DNA from: Fusarium oxysporum f. sp. lycopersici 4287
Taxonomy: Eukaryota; Ascomycota; Sordariomycetes; Hypocreales; Nectriaceae
Assembly: GCF_000149955.1 (NCBI RefSeq)
Contig: NC_030989.1
Coordinates: forward strand, 1,626,341 to 1,690,340
Direction of reading: 5' to 3'
DNA: 64,000 nucleotides
Positions within the stretch are counted from its first letter, which is position 1, and every line of letters starts with the position of its first letter. Positions 52,790 to 63,946 of the stretch are shown here, one piece after another. The position numbers and the translations under genes were made by a program. The notes under the pieces were generated by a model. The model did not search any database. It saw only the letters and a program-made list of their open reading frames with translations, and had not been told where the DNA came from.

Positions 52790-53265
52790 AAAAAAATTCA
52801 ATCATGAAAAGTTTGAGCTGGATGGTTTGAGGATTTTATGGAATTGATCAGATGCGTGTACGACATCAAGGATAAAAGTCAACCTAGATGGATGTTGAAT
52901 TCAACATGCTCCATGAGGATAAAGAATAAGAACCAAATAAATGAAGCGTAATAAAAGGAGCTATGCTTAAACAACTTGTACTGGTGATGATCCTCTAGGT
53001 ATGTTGAACATTCAATCACCGTGACCCTGATGGATGAGTTTCAGTGGATTAGCGCACTATCAGTTTGATACGATCAGTGGGCCCTGAGCGCTATAACATG
53101 GAATCAACCTCAGGTTTCTCTCTTGTTTATGTCTCCAACCAGGAAAACTCAGCCAATACTCAATTGTCACTCCCGAATACAGCGTCTATCGTCTTCGCTC
53201 TAAGAAAACCAGAGCAAGTAAAAATTAGAACAAGTTTGAACATCTCACTGTCACTCATTTCGCCG
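52790..53265. other. Intergenic spacer
   Basis: A 476-base region between SER1 and MSS1, same strand. The MSS1 frame is open in phase for about 67 codons upstream of the chosen ATG, but that sequence does not look like a targeting peptide. Confidence 0.5.
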
Positions 53266-55123
53266 ATGCTGAGACGCAGTCTCCTAAGGAGACTCAATTG
53301 CAAAGCGAATCGCTCTCGAGTCTTCTTATCCCCATTCTATATTAGCAAGTGCAACGACCAACTCTTTACACAACCTTTGCGGTATTCTATTGCCTCGGTA
53401 TCAAAGCCATATTCATATCAGTCGTGGCATACTCAAAACCCTGAATTTGTATCCGGACTACCAATCATAGACGACACCATCTATGCTCTATCAACGGCGC
53501 AGGGTCGGGCCGGTATTGCGGTAATTCGCATTTCTGGCCCATCATGTCTTGAGGTGAGTGTCATACAAATTACTATATATACAGTATCTAATGTTGGGCT
53601 GAAGATTTATGAGGCACTTTGCCCATCAAAACCATTACCAAAACCAAGATATGCAAAAGTACGGTCCCTATATGACCCGCAGCATGCCAATAATGAGCAG
53701 ATAGTGCTGGACTCAGAAGCTCTTGTTCTTTACTTTCCTAGCCCAAAGACTGTAACTGGTGACGATGTCTTGGAGTTGCACGTTCATGGAGGATCAGCCA
53801 CTGTAAAAGCTGTGTTAGCAGCCATTCCGAAATGTTCCGCTACACATCGTATTCGATACGCAGAGCCTGGCGAGTTTACGAAGCGCGCCTTTTTCAACGA
53901 CCGCCTGGATCTTGCTCAAATTGAATCCCTGAGTGACACCCTGGCAGCTGAAACGGAACAGCAACGTCGTGCAGCTGTGCGAGGCAATTCAGGTGTTCTT
54001 GGACGACAATACGAGACATGGAGAGAGCAGCTCTTGTTGGCTCGTGGTGAGATCGAAGCATTGATCGACTTTTCCGAAGACCAGCACTTTGACGAATCCC
54101 AGGCTGAATTGTTACAGAATGTGACTGCGCAGGTTGCTAGGATGCTACACAGCATTGAGCTGCATGAGCAGGGAAGTCAAAGGAGCGAGCTTTTGAGGAA
54201 TGGAATTCGTATAGCGCTGTTAGGGCCACCCAATGTTGGTAAGAGCTCGCTTATGAACCTGATCGTTGGGCGCGAGGCATCTATTGTGTCCGGCGAAGCA
54301 GGCACAACGCGAGATATCGTCGAGGCGAGCTTAGACATTCGCGGCTATTTATGTTCATTTGCAGATACGGCAGGATTTCGATCCAAAGGTTCCCGGGTGA
54401 TCAACGGGGCTGATAGTGGCGCAATTGGGGCCGTGGAAGAAGAAGGTATACGGCGAGCAAAGCAACGAGCTCTGGACTCTGACCTTGTTATAGTCCTAGC
54501 ATCCGTGGAGGATGGTCAGAATGGACCATTTGTGCAATACGACCAAGAAACGCTCGATCTCGCTGCAGGGGCGGAGGACTGTGTTGTTGTTGTCAATAAA
54601 CAAGATGCAGTTGGTAAAGAGGAATTTGAGAAGCTGGTTCAAGATTTCAGAAAAATCGTTCGAATTCGAGCCCCCAAGCTAGCGGCGGCGGAGTTCGTGT
54701 CCGTATCGTGTAAGGAGGCTCAGGCAGGGACATGGGAAAGCAAGGATCCTGGCGGTATCCAGGCTGTGATCACCAAGCTCGTGGCATCCTTTGAGAAGAT
54801 GACATCCATGCCTGTCGATCTTCAGGACCTGCTAGGCGTTACAGAGCGTCAGCGCCAGCTCCTTATCAAGTGTCGTCGACACTTGGAGGACTTCATGATG
54901 GAGGCTGCCCCTGAAGAGGGCTTGGATGCTGATGCCGTCCTCGCGGCCGAGTATCTAAGGTATGCTGCGAATTGCCTTGCACGGATCACAGGGCGGGATG
55001 AGTTTGGAGATGTTGAGGATGTACTGGGTGTTATCTTTGAAAAGTAAGTTCTGACAAAATTGTGTATAAGATGTCTGACAAGATGCTGATTTGAGACGTG
55101 TTAGATTCTGTGTGGGGAAATAA
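53266..55123 (+). CDS. MSS1: Mitochondrial tRNA modification GTPase (MnmE/TrmE family)
   Basis: Exons 53266-53553, 53605-55043 and 55105-55123 give 581 residues. The start MLRRSLLRRLNCKANRSRVF is a strong mitochondrial presequence. The N-terminal tetrahydrofolate-binding domain starts at DDTIYALSTAQGRAGIAVIRISG. The GTPase domain has G1 GPPNVGKSS (303-311), GTTRD, DTAG (350-353) and NKQD (427-430). The last exon of 19 nt supplies FCVGK, the C-terminal motif with the cysteine essential in MnmE. Role: with Mto1, makes the 5-taurinomethyl or cmnm modification of wobble uridine in mitochondrial tRNAs. Intron 1 (51 nt, AAG acceptor) is in frame and stop-free, so retention would go unnoticed by frame alone. 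Confidence 0.95.
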
Positions 55124-55594
55124 GCGCGTGGCAAAGAAAACTATAGCGATGAGAGATTGGTGGGAGAGTTGAAATATATTTTCCATCGAGGAATATTCTA
55201 TAGAGAGCAGCTGGTCTGAACAAATTGAAAAGACTCAATGTTGGGCCACCTGGGCCTGGTCTAGTCGGTTATGAAAAGAGAAAGCGAAAATAAAATTGAG
55301 ATGAAATGACAAGAAAAATAAAGCAAAAGGAAATATGTCATGCTGTATGCTCGCTTCTATGCCATGCCATGCCAACGCTGTGTGATGCTATGCTTCCGTC
55401 TTTTCCAACTCCTGATATGCGATGCCGTGTCTGCAACTTGTTCCTCCGAATACCAATGCTGATGATGAGAACAAAACAAAACTCCATTCCATGCAGATGT
55501 TGTTGAAACTAGTGTCTAAACAGAAAACTCCGTTCCATGCTTGCGCTGTCGCTGTGTATGCTTTTGGGAAGTGACTCAAGAGTAACAAAGGAGT
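55124..55594. other. Convergent intergenic region
   Basis: A 471-base region between the 3' ends of MSS1 and the GRSGYN gene. It has several atgccatgc-type short repeats at about 55362-55385. No gene seen. Confidence 0.5.
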
Positions 55595-55837
55595 TTACTC
55601 GTCGTCATTGTCGCTGGGACCATTGTAGCCAGAGCGACCCTTGTTGCCCTTGGAGGAATCATCGTCTTCAGGGCCGTTATAGCCAGAGCGACCAGAGTCT
55701 CCTTCCTCAGGCTCGTTGTAGCCAGATCGACCACGATTGTTTGTGGGCTTGGAGTCAGAGTCGTCACCGTCCTTGTTGTAGCCAGATCGGCCGAAGGATC
55801 GAGTGGTGGGAGCAAATGTGAGAGTGAAAGCAGCCAT
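55595..55837 (-). CDS. Small acidic protein with four GRSGYN repeats
   Basis: An 80-residue protein without introns. Four exact copies of GRSGYN lie at residues 16-21, 36-41, 49-54 and 67-72, separated by acidic, Asp/Glu/Ser/Gly/Pro-rich linkers. The N-terminus (MAAFTLTFAPTTRSF) is not a signal peptide. The ATG at 55837 was chosen because a TATA box at 56026-56033 places the transcription start downstream of the in-frame ATG at 56020. The resulting leader of over 100 nt is rich in CAACTC repeats, as in strongly expressed fungal messages. I do not recognise the family. It is probably intrinsically disordered; a role in stress or sporulation is a guess from style only. Confidence 0.65.
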   Translation of the reverse strand: MAAFTLTFAPTTRSFGRSGYNKDGDDSDSKPTNNRGRSGYNEPEEGDSGRSGYNGPEDDDSSKGNKGRSGYNGPSDNDDE

Positions 55838-56025
55838 TGTAAATGTTGTAGAGTAGAGTTGAGTTAAGTATGAATTTTGGGTGAAGATGGAAGTTGGGTT
55901 GAGTTGAGTTGAAAGAGTTGAGTTGTTGTATGTAAATGTTGAGTTGTAGTGTAGTTGTAGAGTGTAGATGAAACTGGTTGTTGATGGTGATGAGAATTCT
56001 AATTCAGAGCAGGAGGACATGGACA

Positions 56026-56045
56026 GTTATATAGAAACTGAGTCA
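56026..56045 (-). promoter_or_regulatory. TATA box and TGAGTCA element of the GRSGYN gene
   Basis: On the minus strand TATATAAC is at 56033-56026. A TGAGTCA palindrome (AP-1/Gcn4/Yap-like) is at 56039-56045, a few bases upstream of it. Confidence 0.45.
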
Positions 56046-57254
56046 ACTATAGAACGAAGCCAAGGGTAACTAAGCACATCGCAGATAGGGATTCTCGGTA
56101 GACGGTGGAAGCGGCTGACTCTGACTGACGCCTGTTCGTTCGTTTGTGTTGTCGTATCATGACGATCAAGCACACCCTTAGCATGGGGGCAACAAAATAG
56201 AAACACACTACATAGCGTATCGTGCTAGGTTTGGCTACCTTAGGCTAGGTAGATTACAGCAGTGCCCGTTGTTCCGCCCTTGCCATGCCATGGAACCTTC
56301 TTTCGCTTCCGTCAGTCTGCGCCATGTCGCCGAGCTGACAGGGAATCCATCAACGCCGTGAGTGGTGGAGGACACCATCGTAGGGCTGAGGGCAATGGTT
56401 TATGGGGGACCGGACCTTGCAGTTACAGGGGTCTTTGTCAAACGGTGTAAGTTAATAAGTAGCCACGCCCACGGTACCCGGGGTAGGGGTCGGGTCGGGG
56501 TGCGGAAGACCCGGGCCGTATCCAGTCAAGTCGCTGCGTATTGTATTACTGAGTGAGTCTTTTGAGTGTTGATGGGCTTACGGGGCTTGGGCAGGGTATA
56601 CGTTATAATAAGCCACAGCCTCAAATGAACACCCTTGTACATGTAATCAATCATGCCCACGGCTCTGGCCATGGACCTGGAGCAGATGCAGAATAGATGC
56701 ATCATGGTAGTTTTTTTGACCCCCAACAATGCAATTGTTCAAGATAACATATCAATGAGTTTGGAGAGTTGGTGTGGAGACGGAGCTTAGATACGTAAAT
56801 ACGCACCTCTAACATACTGCATAGTATTCGTATTATGATCCCGCCCATACTATTCCACACTCTTGGTACTGTATAAATGTCAAGACAATTGCGGACTTGC
56901 AACGCAGAAACGTCATCAAGGCTGACAAATGAGGCCGTGTGATTCCAATTCCATGAAAACTCCGATTAGGTTCGGAGTCAATCATGGAGTTTAGAGAGAG
57001 ACAGAGTACGGTATGGTACGGACGGAGTAGACAAAGAGATTCCAATTAATCCCGGTTGAAATTCGTTGAATGTGCCAACGTGTACTTGACTGCATGCGCG
57101 TCCCATATCGCAATAGACACAGAGAAGAAGCTTCCAAAGTGCAATTTCTCGTCACATGGGCACTTTTGATAAGTTTAAAAGGTTGCCTAAAAGACAAGAC
57201 ATTTACATGAGGCATCACAATAGCGAATAAGTCAGCAAATTGCACCATTTATTC

Positions 57255-57278
57255 TGTCATCCCGCTTTGTCATCCCGC
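57255..57278. repeat. Tandem TGTCATCCCGC pair, 13-nt period
   Basis: Copies at 57255-57265 and 57268-57278 are separated by TT. Compatible with paired factor sites. Confidence 0.7.
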
Positions 57279-59229
57279 AAATGACGGATGCAGCCACAGA
57301 AGCCATGACGCGACTTCCCCATTGGCGTGCATCGGTCAAACCCGTGTTTCCGCCTACCGAAGGAACAAACTGCCACAGATTCCAGGGCCCTTTTCCCTAA
57401 TCATCATCACCGAAGAGTCACCCTTTGCATATTCCGCCTTTCTTACTAAACATGAACTCTTTCTCTTATCATGACTCATCTTGCACCGTCAATTGATTAT
57501 TGAAACCAACAAAAGAACCTTGTCAGGTTCCCGAATATTGCAGTTACTCAATCGGTCTCGTGGGGGCAGAAGAATGAAACGTCACGTTCAAATCGAGACA
57601 ACCTCAACTTACACCACGCGCACTCTATCACCCACACTCACACCCATGAGGTAATCGTCGAACAGCCCCTTCTGACCTTACTATCACTCGTACACTAGTC
57701 TATTGGGTGGCCGGGACTCCTTCATTCCGGTCGGCACGGCATCTGGTCTTACCCGTCAGTCAGGTTCAGGTTCAGGCCCTTTCGCCGGCTAGCGCGGGCC
57801 CTCCCAATCCCTTGGGACCTAATTTCTGAGCATCCAACTCCCCTCGATACTGAGACTCGACGGGGGTTCTCGATTCTCACTGAGATCTCTGGTACCGCTT
57901 CTCATTGGCCAGACCCCCAAACAGCCATGTTAAGCGCCTGCTGTGAATGACCAACGAGCTGAAAGGTCGAACCATTGACGCATTTGCTCCCAAGAATCGC
58001 CAATGCTACGCTTGTTCTATCAATGGAAACATTTCGCGATCGGAAATCACATTTCAATCACATCATGATGTCCGTCGAGTCTCGAATTCTTACAAACAGC
58101 CGCAATGGTACACCAACCTCACCCTGCCACACACATGTACCCTTGTCGAGTTTAAGCGCCTTAAAAATAGAAACAACGCTATGATTGGCCAATTGGCGCG
58201 CTGTCGCTTCATCTGACTGTTTTCGCTACGGTAGCTCAGTGCATAGCCCCGGACAGGCTCCGATTGATCCAATCACCAGGCTTAGACGGTACACTCACCA
58301 CCACGAGGCATTATCCAAGAAATCAGCCTTGCAACCTAGACCAGGCTCTTGTATTACTGTTTCTACCTAAGACCTAAGACATGAACCATGTTTCTGCCGT
58401 CTCGGCTACCTCTGAGACATTACGGATATAGCTTTCCAGATCCTTGCCTGCTGTTTTGTTTCTGCTTACTCCCCTGAGCCATGTCTCGGGAAGGATTGCA
58501 ACGCCTGCTACGGTGTATCGGAGGGTTCCCTTGGGCGTGGAAGCTCGGGTTCCACCAATACAGGTTGCAGCCTGTTCACGTCGAAGCTATACACAATCTA
58601 TCAACCTCATGCACTCAAGCAATTCTGGGCATTTCTAAGAATGGTTGCATCTACGGATCTGCGGCTTATGTCTCGGCAGCTACTCTCGTCCCGGAAGCAA
58701 GCCGGTAGACTATGACTGGTAACCGATGCAAGAATCGTGACATTGCTAGAAACCCGCTGACGTTGATGTTGACTAAACACAAGCACCCTTTCTTTTTCGA
58801 CTTCATCGACAACCTTCGGCCATTTGAATAAGTTCCACCGACGCCACTAAGACGTTGACAGCCTGCCGATCCGTATGGCACACAAACCACAGTCACCGAT
58901 CTGCACCCATTGAGCCATCATCAGGCACCAGGCATCAAATCACAGCCATCCGTCGCACAGAAGCACCAAAACAGAGTTTGGAGGCTCTGTACCTGACTTG
59001 CCCAATATGGTAGAATGTTTCGATCCCTGTTCCCAGCCTCATAGCCCCCAAGCCTCACAAAGCCTGCATGGCTTGAGGATGCGGTACGAGCCGTGGGATT
59101 GCTTTACGATGCATGTCTTGGCTGTGACTAACCATTGACCAATAGCCGGTATGTTTCAATTGGCATATCAGGATACACATAACACCTTTTCAAAGCAGTC
59201 CTACATTGCCTTGTTATATTCTGACCCAT

Positions 59230-61783
59230 TCACAGCTCGTCCTTGGCATGAGCCTCCTGACTAGGATCTTCCATAGCCATGATCTTGACAACAAGACTGG
59301 TCCATCCAGTGAAGTGCTGTGTTCGCTGGCCGGCACCCGTGTCGGGATTGTACTGCTCCCAGGCGAAGCCTGTTTCTTCCCAGCTCTTGTACACGGTGTC
59401 AACAAGGTTCTTACGGAGACGTGTGAACAGATCTTTCGCTTTTCCCCTGTAGGGGCCTTCCTGCGAAGCAACGTTCTATATGCACATGTTAGTCTTTGTA
59501 CTACTTCGCCAAGGGGACATCTGGGGGAAACCCTACCTGTAGTTGAGACAAAGCCAGGTAGTTGATAGGCATCCACACCGGGCTGCGCCAGTAGTTCTCG
59601 CCCGTGGCGTAGAACTCATCCTTTTTACTCAAGCTACGAATGCCGTGGGGGCTCCAGAGGTGCTCCTCGTCACCGACCAGATCAAGAATCTTGCCCAGCT
59701 TGGGGTCGTCAGCCTTCATCAGGCCGACCAGGAAAGGGAACAGGGAAATGTAGCCCTTGTGGCATACGAGCGCGTGTTCCTCGTAATCATCGATCGTTGC
59801 GTCGCAATAGCAACCGTCCTCATCAGACCAGTGGAGATCATTGAGGTTGTGCTCGATGCCGTCCAAGTTCTTCCTATACTCATTCACATCTTCGGCCATG
59901 CCGAGGGCGTCTGCGATGTTCATCAACGACTTTGTCATCAGCCCAACCCAGGACATGAGATCGACGTGCAGCTCGCCCGGCGAAGGGGGCTGGGGTCGAG
60001 GATAGTCGTCCAGGCCACTGGTGAGGATGTGAGTCTCAGTACGGCCCCTCCATCTGTATGCTTCCTTGGTTGAGTATGCCTCACGGTCATAATTCTTTAT
60101 GTCACCTCGCTGAGTTTTGCGGAACCAGTCATATTGTTGTCTCAACAGGGGGTACAACTTTCGAAGATAGTTCTCGCCGAGCTCAATATTGTCGAGGTGA
60201 GCGGTTTGCAGAGGGTCGGCCCCCAGAATGCGTTCCTTTGCCTCGCTCTTGGTTCCGTTTGATGCGCGAAGACGCTCCATGAAGCCCTCAATGATAAGGA
60301 AGAGGGTAGGGGGGTTGGCATAATGCGGAAATTGCACTTGAAACTCAGGGGGGACCTTACTCCGGGCCTCGTGACCTAGAATCTGTTCGCGCGCGATCCA
60401 GCCATCTTCGTCCATAGTGTTGTACCAGCTCTTGACAATCTCAAGTGTGAGGTCAATATCCCAGTCGGCAATGGGAATCAGGTGAAATCCTTCATCCCAC
60501 AGGAAGCCGCGGGGGAAGAAAGGGCGAGAAGGAACACTGGTGAAAAGCTCATAGGGGCCTTCGAGTTCTGGCTGTGTGCGTGCCTTGGCTTGCGCGGCCT
60601 CCTCCCAGAACCCGTCGTTCTGCTCCTCATACTCAGGCGCATACGATCGATCAATTAGCTGGTGACCATGGAAGTACCCTATGCCGCCAATAAGGTTTGA
60701 CAGCATGCTCTTGCCGAATTTCTTGTACTTCTCCTGTGTGAAAGGCTCTTTGAGCTTGAAGGTGTTGGTGAAACGCTCGTTGAAGATTTCTGAAGTCTTC
60801 TCGATCTGTTCAGTAACCTCCTCAGAAGTAAACTCCTTGCCTCCAGATTCGGATGAAAAGATGACATCGAACTCGAACCGTCCCTCGAAGGTCTTCTCGA
60901 CTATATGGACGTTGCCTTTTCCAGGCGCATGGGCAATACGGTACACCTGCCACGGTGGAGGCGGGTCCGCCTGGTCAGCATTCTGCTGCACGGGCGAAAC
61001 GGCATCTTGAAGTTGCTTGAAGACAACGGGCTTGCCCTGCCAGGTAAGGTCGGCTGGGACCTCAGTACTCGAGACGATGGTTGTGTCGCCATGTCGATCT
61101 TCCAGAAACTTGTGATCTGTTGAAGGGTGCTCTCCGGTACCCTTTGTGATGAGAAGCTTGTAGTCTCCTAGCGCCTTTGAACTGCCCTTAAGAGTAACGT
61201 CGTCTTTGAAACCATACTTGGTACCCTCACCTTCAACAGCAAGTTCGCCATCACCATCCTGGGCGATATAATAGAATAGCATAGTCCTGGTGTTTTTGGG
61301 CGCACCGTCTCGCAGCTCGCCCCTGATTCGGGCAGCCCAGCTGCCACCATGATTTCCACCGGGGATCTTCACAAAAGTAGTCGTCAGGTCGATGTTGTTG
61401 CCCTTGTCGTGAATTGACTGCACACCGCCTATGCGGGCATCATACTCATCCCATCCGTAGCCATGCATATCTTCTCCCTGCTCGCAGGTATATCTGAAAC
61501 CTAGAAGGCAAGTGTTAGAGCATTCAAATCACGAAGCTCGTTATTTCTTACCATTCTGAATATCATGGTAGTTGTCAACCTTCCCCCACATGAGCCCTGT
61601 CCATAGACCATCTGGTGTTCGTGGTCGCACGCCAAAGTACAGATTGGACTTGTAGGGTCCCCAAAAGAGGCTCTGGTTGTTTTGACGGCCGATTTCTGTC
61701 GTCAGCACAGAAGATGCATCGTCTGCGGCTGAGACGCCCAGAGCGAGTGTCGCCGCCGACACCCAATGGGCAATTTTCACCAT
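59230..61783 (-). CDS. CWH41: Mannosyl-oligosaccharide glucosidase I (GH63), soluble ER form
   Basis: Exons 61783-61552, 61500-59537 and 59475-59230 give 813 residues. The N-terminus MVKIAHWVSAATLALGVSAAD is a signal peptide, with no lasting membrane anchor evident. The N-terminal beta domain starts at QSLFWGPYKSNLYFGVRPRTPDGLWTGLMW. The (alpha/alpha) catalytic domain has RGFLWDEGFHLIPIADWD, and at the end LWSPHGIRSLSKKDEFYATGENYWRSPVWMPINYLALSQL, both typical of GH63. Reaction: removes the terminal alpha-1,2-glucose from the Glc3Man9GlcNAc2 glycan, the first trimming step in ER quality control. The last four residues are KDEL, an ER retrieval signal. The gene is divergent from SNRNP27. Confidence 0.95.
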
Positions 61784-62174
61784 ACTGACGATAAAAAGTG
61801 TTTCTCACAAGCCTCTAGAAGAGAAAGTGAGATAAAGATTTTTTTTGAGCGAATCCTAGAGTTTTCAATTCCTCATCGGGTGAGTTTGTGTGAGAACAAG
61901 CTCCAGAGAACACGTAGGAGTAGCAAATTGATATGACGACGCAAGGCTGAGAGTTGGAGACGATCCGGGGTCCATGAGAGCTCAGGCCAATGATGAAGCT
62001 TCACCAGCCACCGCCACTTGAAGCTCAAACTCCACTTAAAAGTTATCTCGTTTCAGCCTTCCTCTTTCTAGAACTTGTTGGATGCATTTTCGAACATTCT
62101 TCACCTTACAGTGTCAATATCTCAAGATCATCAGCAAATTCTCAGAATCGGAATCAAAATCTACAACACACATA
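61784..62174. promoter_or_regulatory. Divergent promoter, CWH41 / SNRNP27
   Basis: A 391-base region between the two start codons. It should contain both promoters. No specific element stands out. Confidence 0.5.
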
Positions 62175-62968
62175 ATGGGAGACTCTAGGCGAAATAGACG
62201 ACCCGATAGTCGTCAAATGTGGGACGAATCCGACAGACGCGATAGGCGTGGAGGACACAATAGGGACAACGACCGCGATCGCAGAGGCTACAGGTCAAGA
62301 TCACGCGAGCGCCGTGGATACAGAGATCGATCGAGATCGCCGGACAGGAGACATCGAGACCGAGATGGTGATAGGAACCGACCTAGGGATAGAGGCCCGC
62401 GCCATCATGATGATCGAGATAGGAGGGATAGACGGAGAGAGGATGCAGAGGGTGCGCCACCACGACTGAGAGGAGATGAGCGTCGTGACGATGATAGAGA
62501 CAAACGAAGTATGCGCCCACACCCCCATTTCAACGTTATGAAAACCTAACTTGCCACGCAGGCAAATCTCGTCGCTCAGCCTCACCACAATCACGAAGTC
62601 CTACTCACGAAGCACTTCCTACGCGCCCTCGCCCCGACGCAAAGCGCCCGGCACCAAATATGTCCTTCAACGTCGGCTCCCGTGCAAGCCGCTCACCACC
62701 ACCGCCATCACGCGCGCAGCGTGAAGAGGAAAGCAACCGCTCAGAAGAGGGCCAGGCTTCAGAGGTTGAAGAAGATCCTATGGACGCAGAGGACGACGAT
62801 ATGGCCGCTATGCAGGCTATGATGGGCTTCGGCGGATTTGGAACGACCAAGAACAAGAAGGTTTCAGGCAACAATGCTGGTGGTGTGCACAAAGAGAAGA
62901 AGACGGAGTATCGTCAGTACATGAACAGGAACGGTGGATTCAATCGGCCTTTGAGTCCATCACGCTGA
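62175..62968 (+). CDS. U4/U6.U5 tri-snRNP protein SNRNP27-like
   Basis: Exons 62175-62508 and 62562-62968 give 246 residues. The N-terminal 130 residues are rich in Arg/Asp/Ser dipeptides (RS/RD domain). The C-terminal 60 residues carry the diagnostic block DDMAAMQAMMGFGGFGTTKNKK, then NAGGVHKEKKTEYRQYMNR and GGFNRPLSPSR, almost as in human SNRNP27. The intron uses a GTATGC donor and CGCAG acceptor. Family role: tri-snRNP component affecting 5' splice-site choice during spliceosome activation. Confidence 0.93.
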
Positions 62969-63322
62969 GCATGCTGGCTAGACGGCGTTGATGCAGTACG
63001 AGTTGTGATCTCCGTGAGGACAATTGGCACTTTTAAGGTTGTGCCGTAAAGGTAAACTGGATTGGCGTATGGGTTTTCCTGCTAAACGAGCGCAGAGGTA
63101 TAATAATTGTGTGGAACATCAAAGTTTACAGTTATTTTGCATGTGTAATGCATTCTCAGCCCTACTTTCTCGTTCTTCTACCGCATTACTCTCACATCAA
63201 TGCATGTTCTGGGCTTAACTTCGACCATCCCAAGACTGCCTATTTCTTCAACTTTTACTACGAAATCCTCCATTTTCACAAGCCAGGACAAGCTTCAGCG
63301 GAATATATGCACCGGTTTCGCC
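62969..63322. other. Intergenic spacer
   Basis: A 354-base region between SNRNP27 and the last gene. The downstream frame is open back to 63200, but the later ATG is preferred. Confidence 0.45.
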
Positions 63323-63946
63323 ATGGCCATCCCTGCGCCATGTAGTATCTTCTGCTCTTTTGAGGGTGTCGTACTCAGTATAACAGCCATCCACATAGTT
63401 CTCACCACCTTGTGGAACTGGATATGTGGACCCGCTACTCCTACACCAGAAGAGCTTATACGATCAAGACGCGGAAATCATGCCGGCCGATCGGCCGTGA
63501 ACAGAGTAGCTGAAGCTGCTCCCCGGCCAGCCGCTGACAAGCACCCTTACCATAGGCCTTGTCACAGCTGGTGGTGGTATGCTATGGCCTTATGGCCAGC
63601 CCGTGATGACCTTCTTCGTAAGCCTCGTCGCAAATGGTGGTGGTACATTTTGGCCCTGTGGCCAGCTCGTGATGACCCAAGTCGGCGGTTCATTCTGACC
63701 ACGGCCTGGTCCATCAGTATACTCACCTTCATTTTCTTCTTGCGTGAGATATCTCCGGACATTTATCAGGGTCATGTTCGATTCTTTACGATTCTCTCGT
63801 TTCTGGCACTCGAAGTCGGACGCGCCGCTTACTTCTACCATCTCTTGAAAGACTGCTCTGTTCTTGTTCAAGAAGTATGCATTGGTCTCATGGGTCATGT
63901 CACTGGTGGTTTCTGCCGCCTCGGCAGTCTATTCGCCGTTCCCTGA
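63323..63946 (+). CDS. Hypothetical membrane protein with a duplicated WWWY segment
   Basis: A single exon of 207 residues from the ATG at 63323 (an ATG at 63200 would add 41 residues). One hydrophobic segment lies near the start (SIFCSFEGVVLSITAIHIVLTTLWNWI). A basic, Pro-rich loop follows, then a 22-residue repeat in two copies: WWWYAMALWPARDD and WWWYILALWPARDD, each followed by basic residues. Two more hydrophobic segments come next (FILTTAWSISILTFIFFL and VRFFTILSFLALEVGRAAYFY). No family was recognised. An intron near the 3' end cannot be excluded because the window ends soon after. It is probably an integral membrane protein. Confidence 0.5.
   Translation: MAIPAPCSIFCSFEGVVLSITAIHIVLTTLWNWICGPATPTPEELIRSRRGNHAGRSAVNRVAEAAPRPAADKHPYHRPCHSWWWYAMALWPARDDLLRKPRRKWWWYILALWPARDDPSRRFILTTAWSISILTFIFFLREISPDIYQGHVRFFTILSFLALEVGRAAYFYHLLKDCSVLVQEVCIGLMGHVTGGFCRLGSLFAVP

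Larger units (their letters stand above)
55838..59229. other. Large gene-free spacer (3.4 kb)
   Basis: Upstream of the GRSGYN gene and downstream of glucosidase I. It contains a tandem TGTCATCCCGC pair, TTCAGG repeats near 57760, and only short frames without domains (for example 57947-58216, 58444-58638). No tRNA or rRNA found. Confidence 0.5.

Noticed and set aside
53065..53265. Upstream extension of MSS1
   Set aside because: Open in frame, but the ATG at 53266 starts a much better mitochondrial presequence.
55595..56020. GRSGYN protein as a secreted repeat-peptide (RiPP or pheromone) precursor
   Set aside because: No signal peptide and no Lys-Arg processing sites between repeats; the longer frame from 56020 starts upstream of the likely transcription start.
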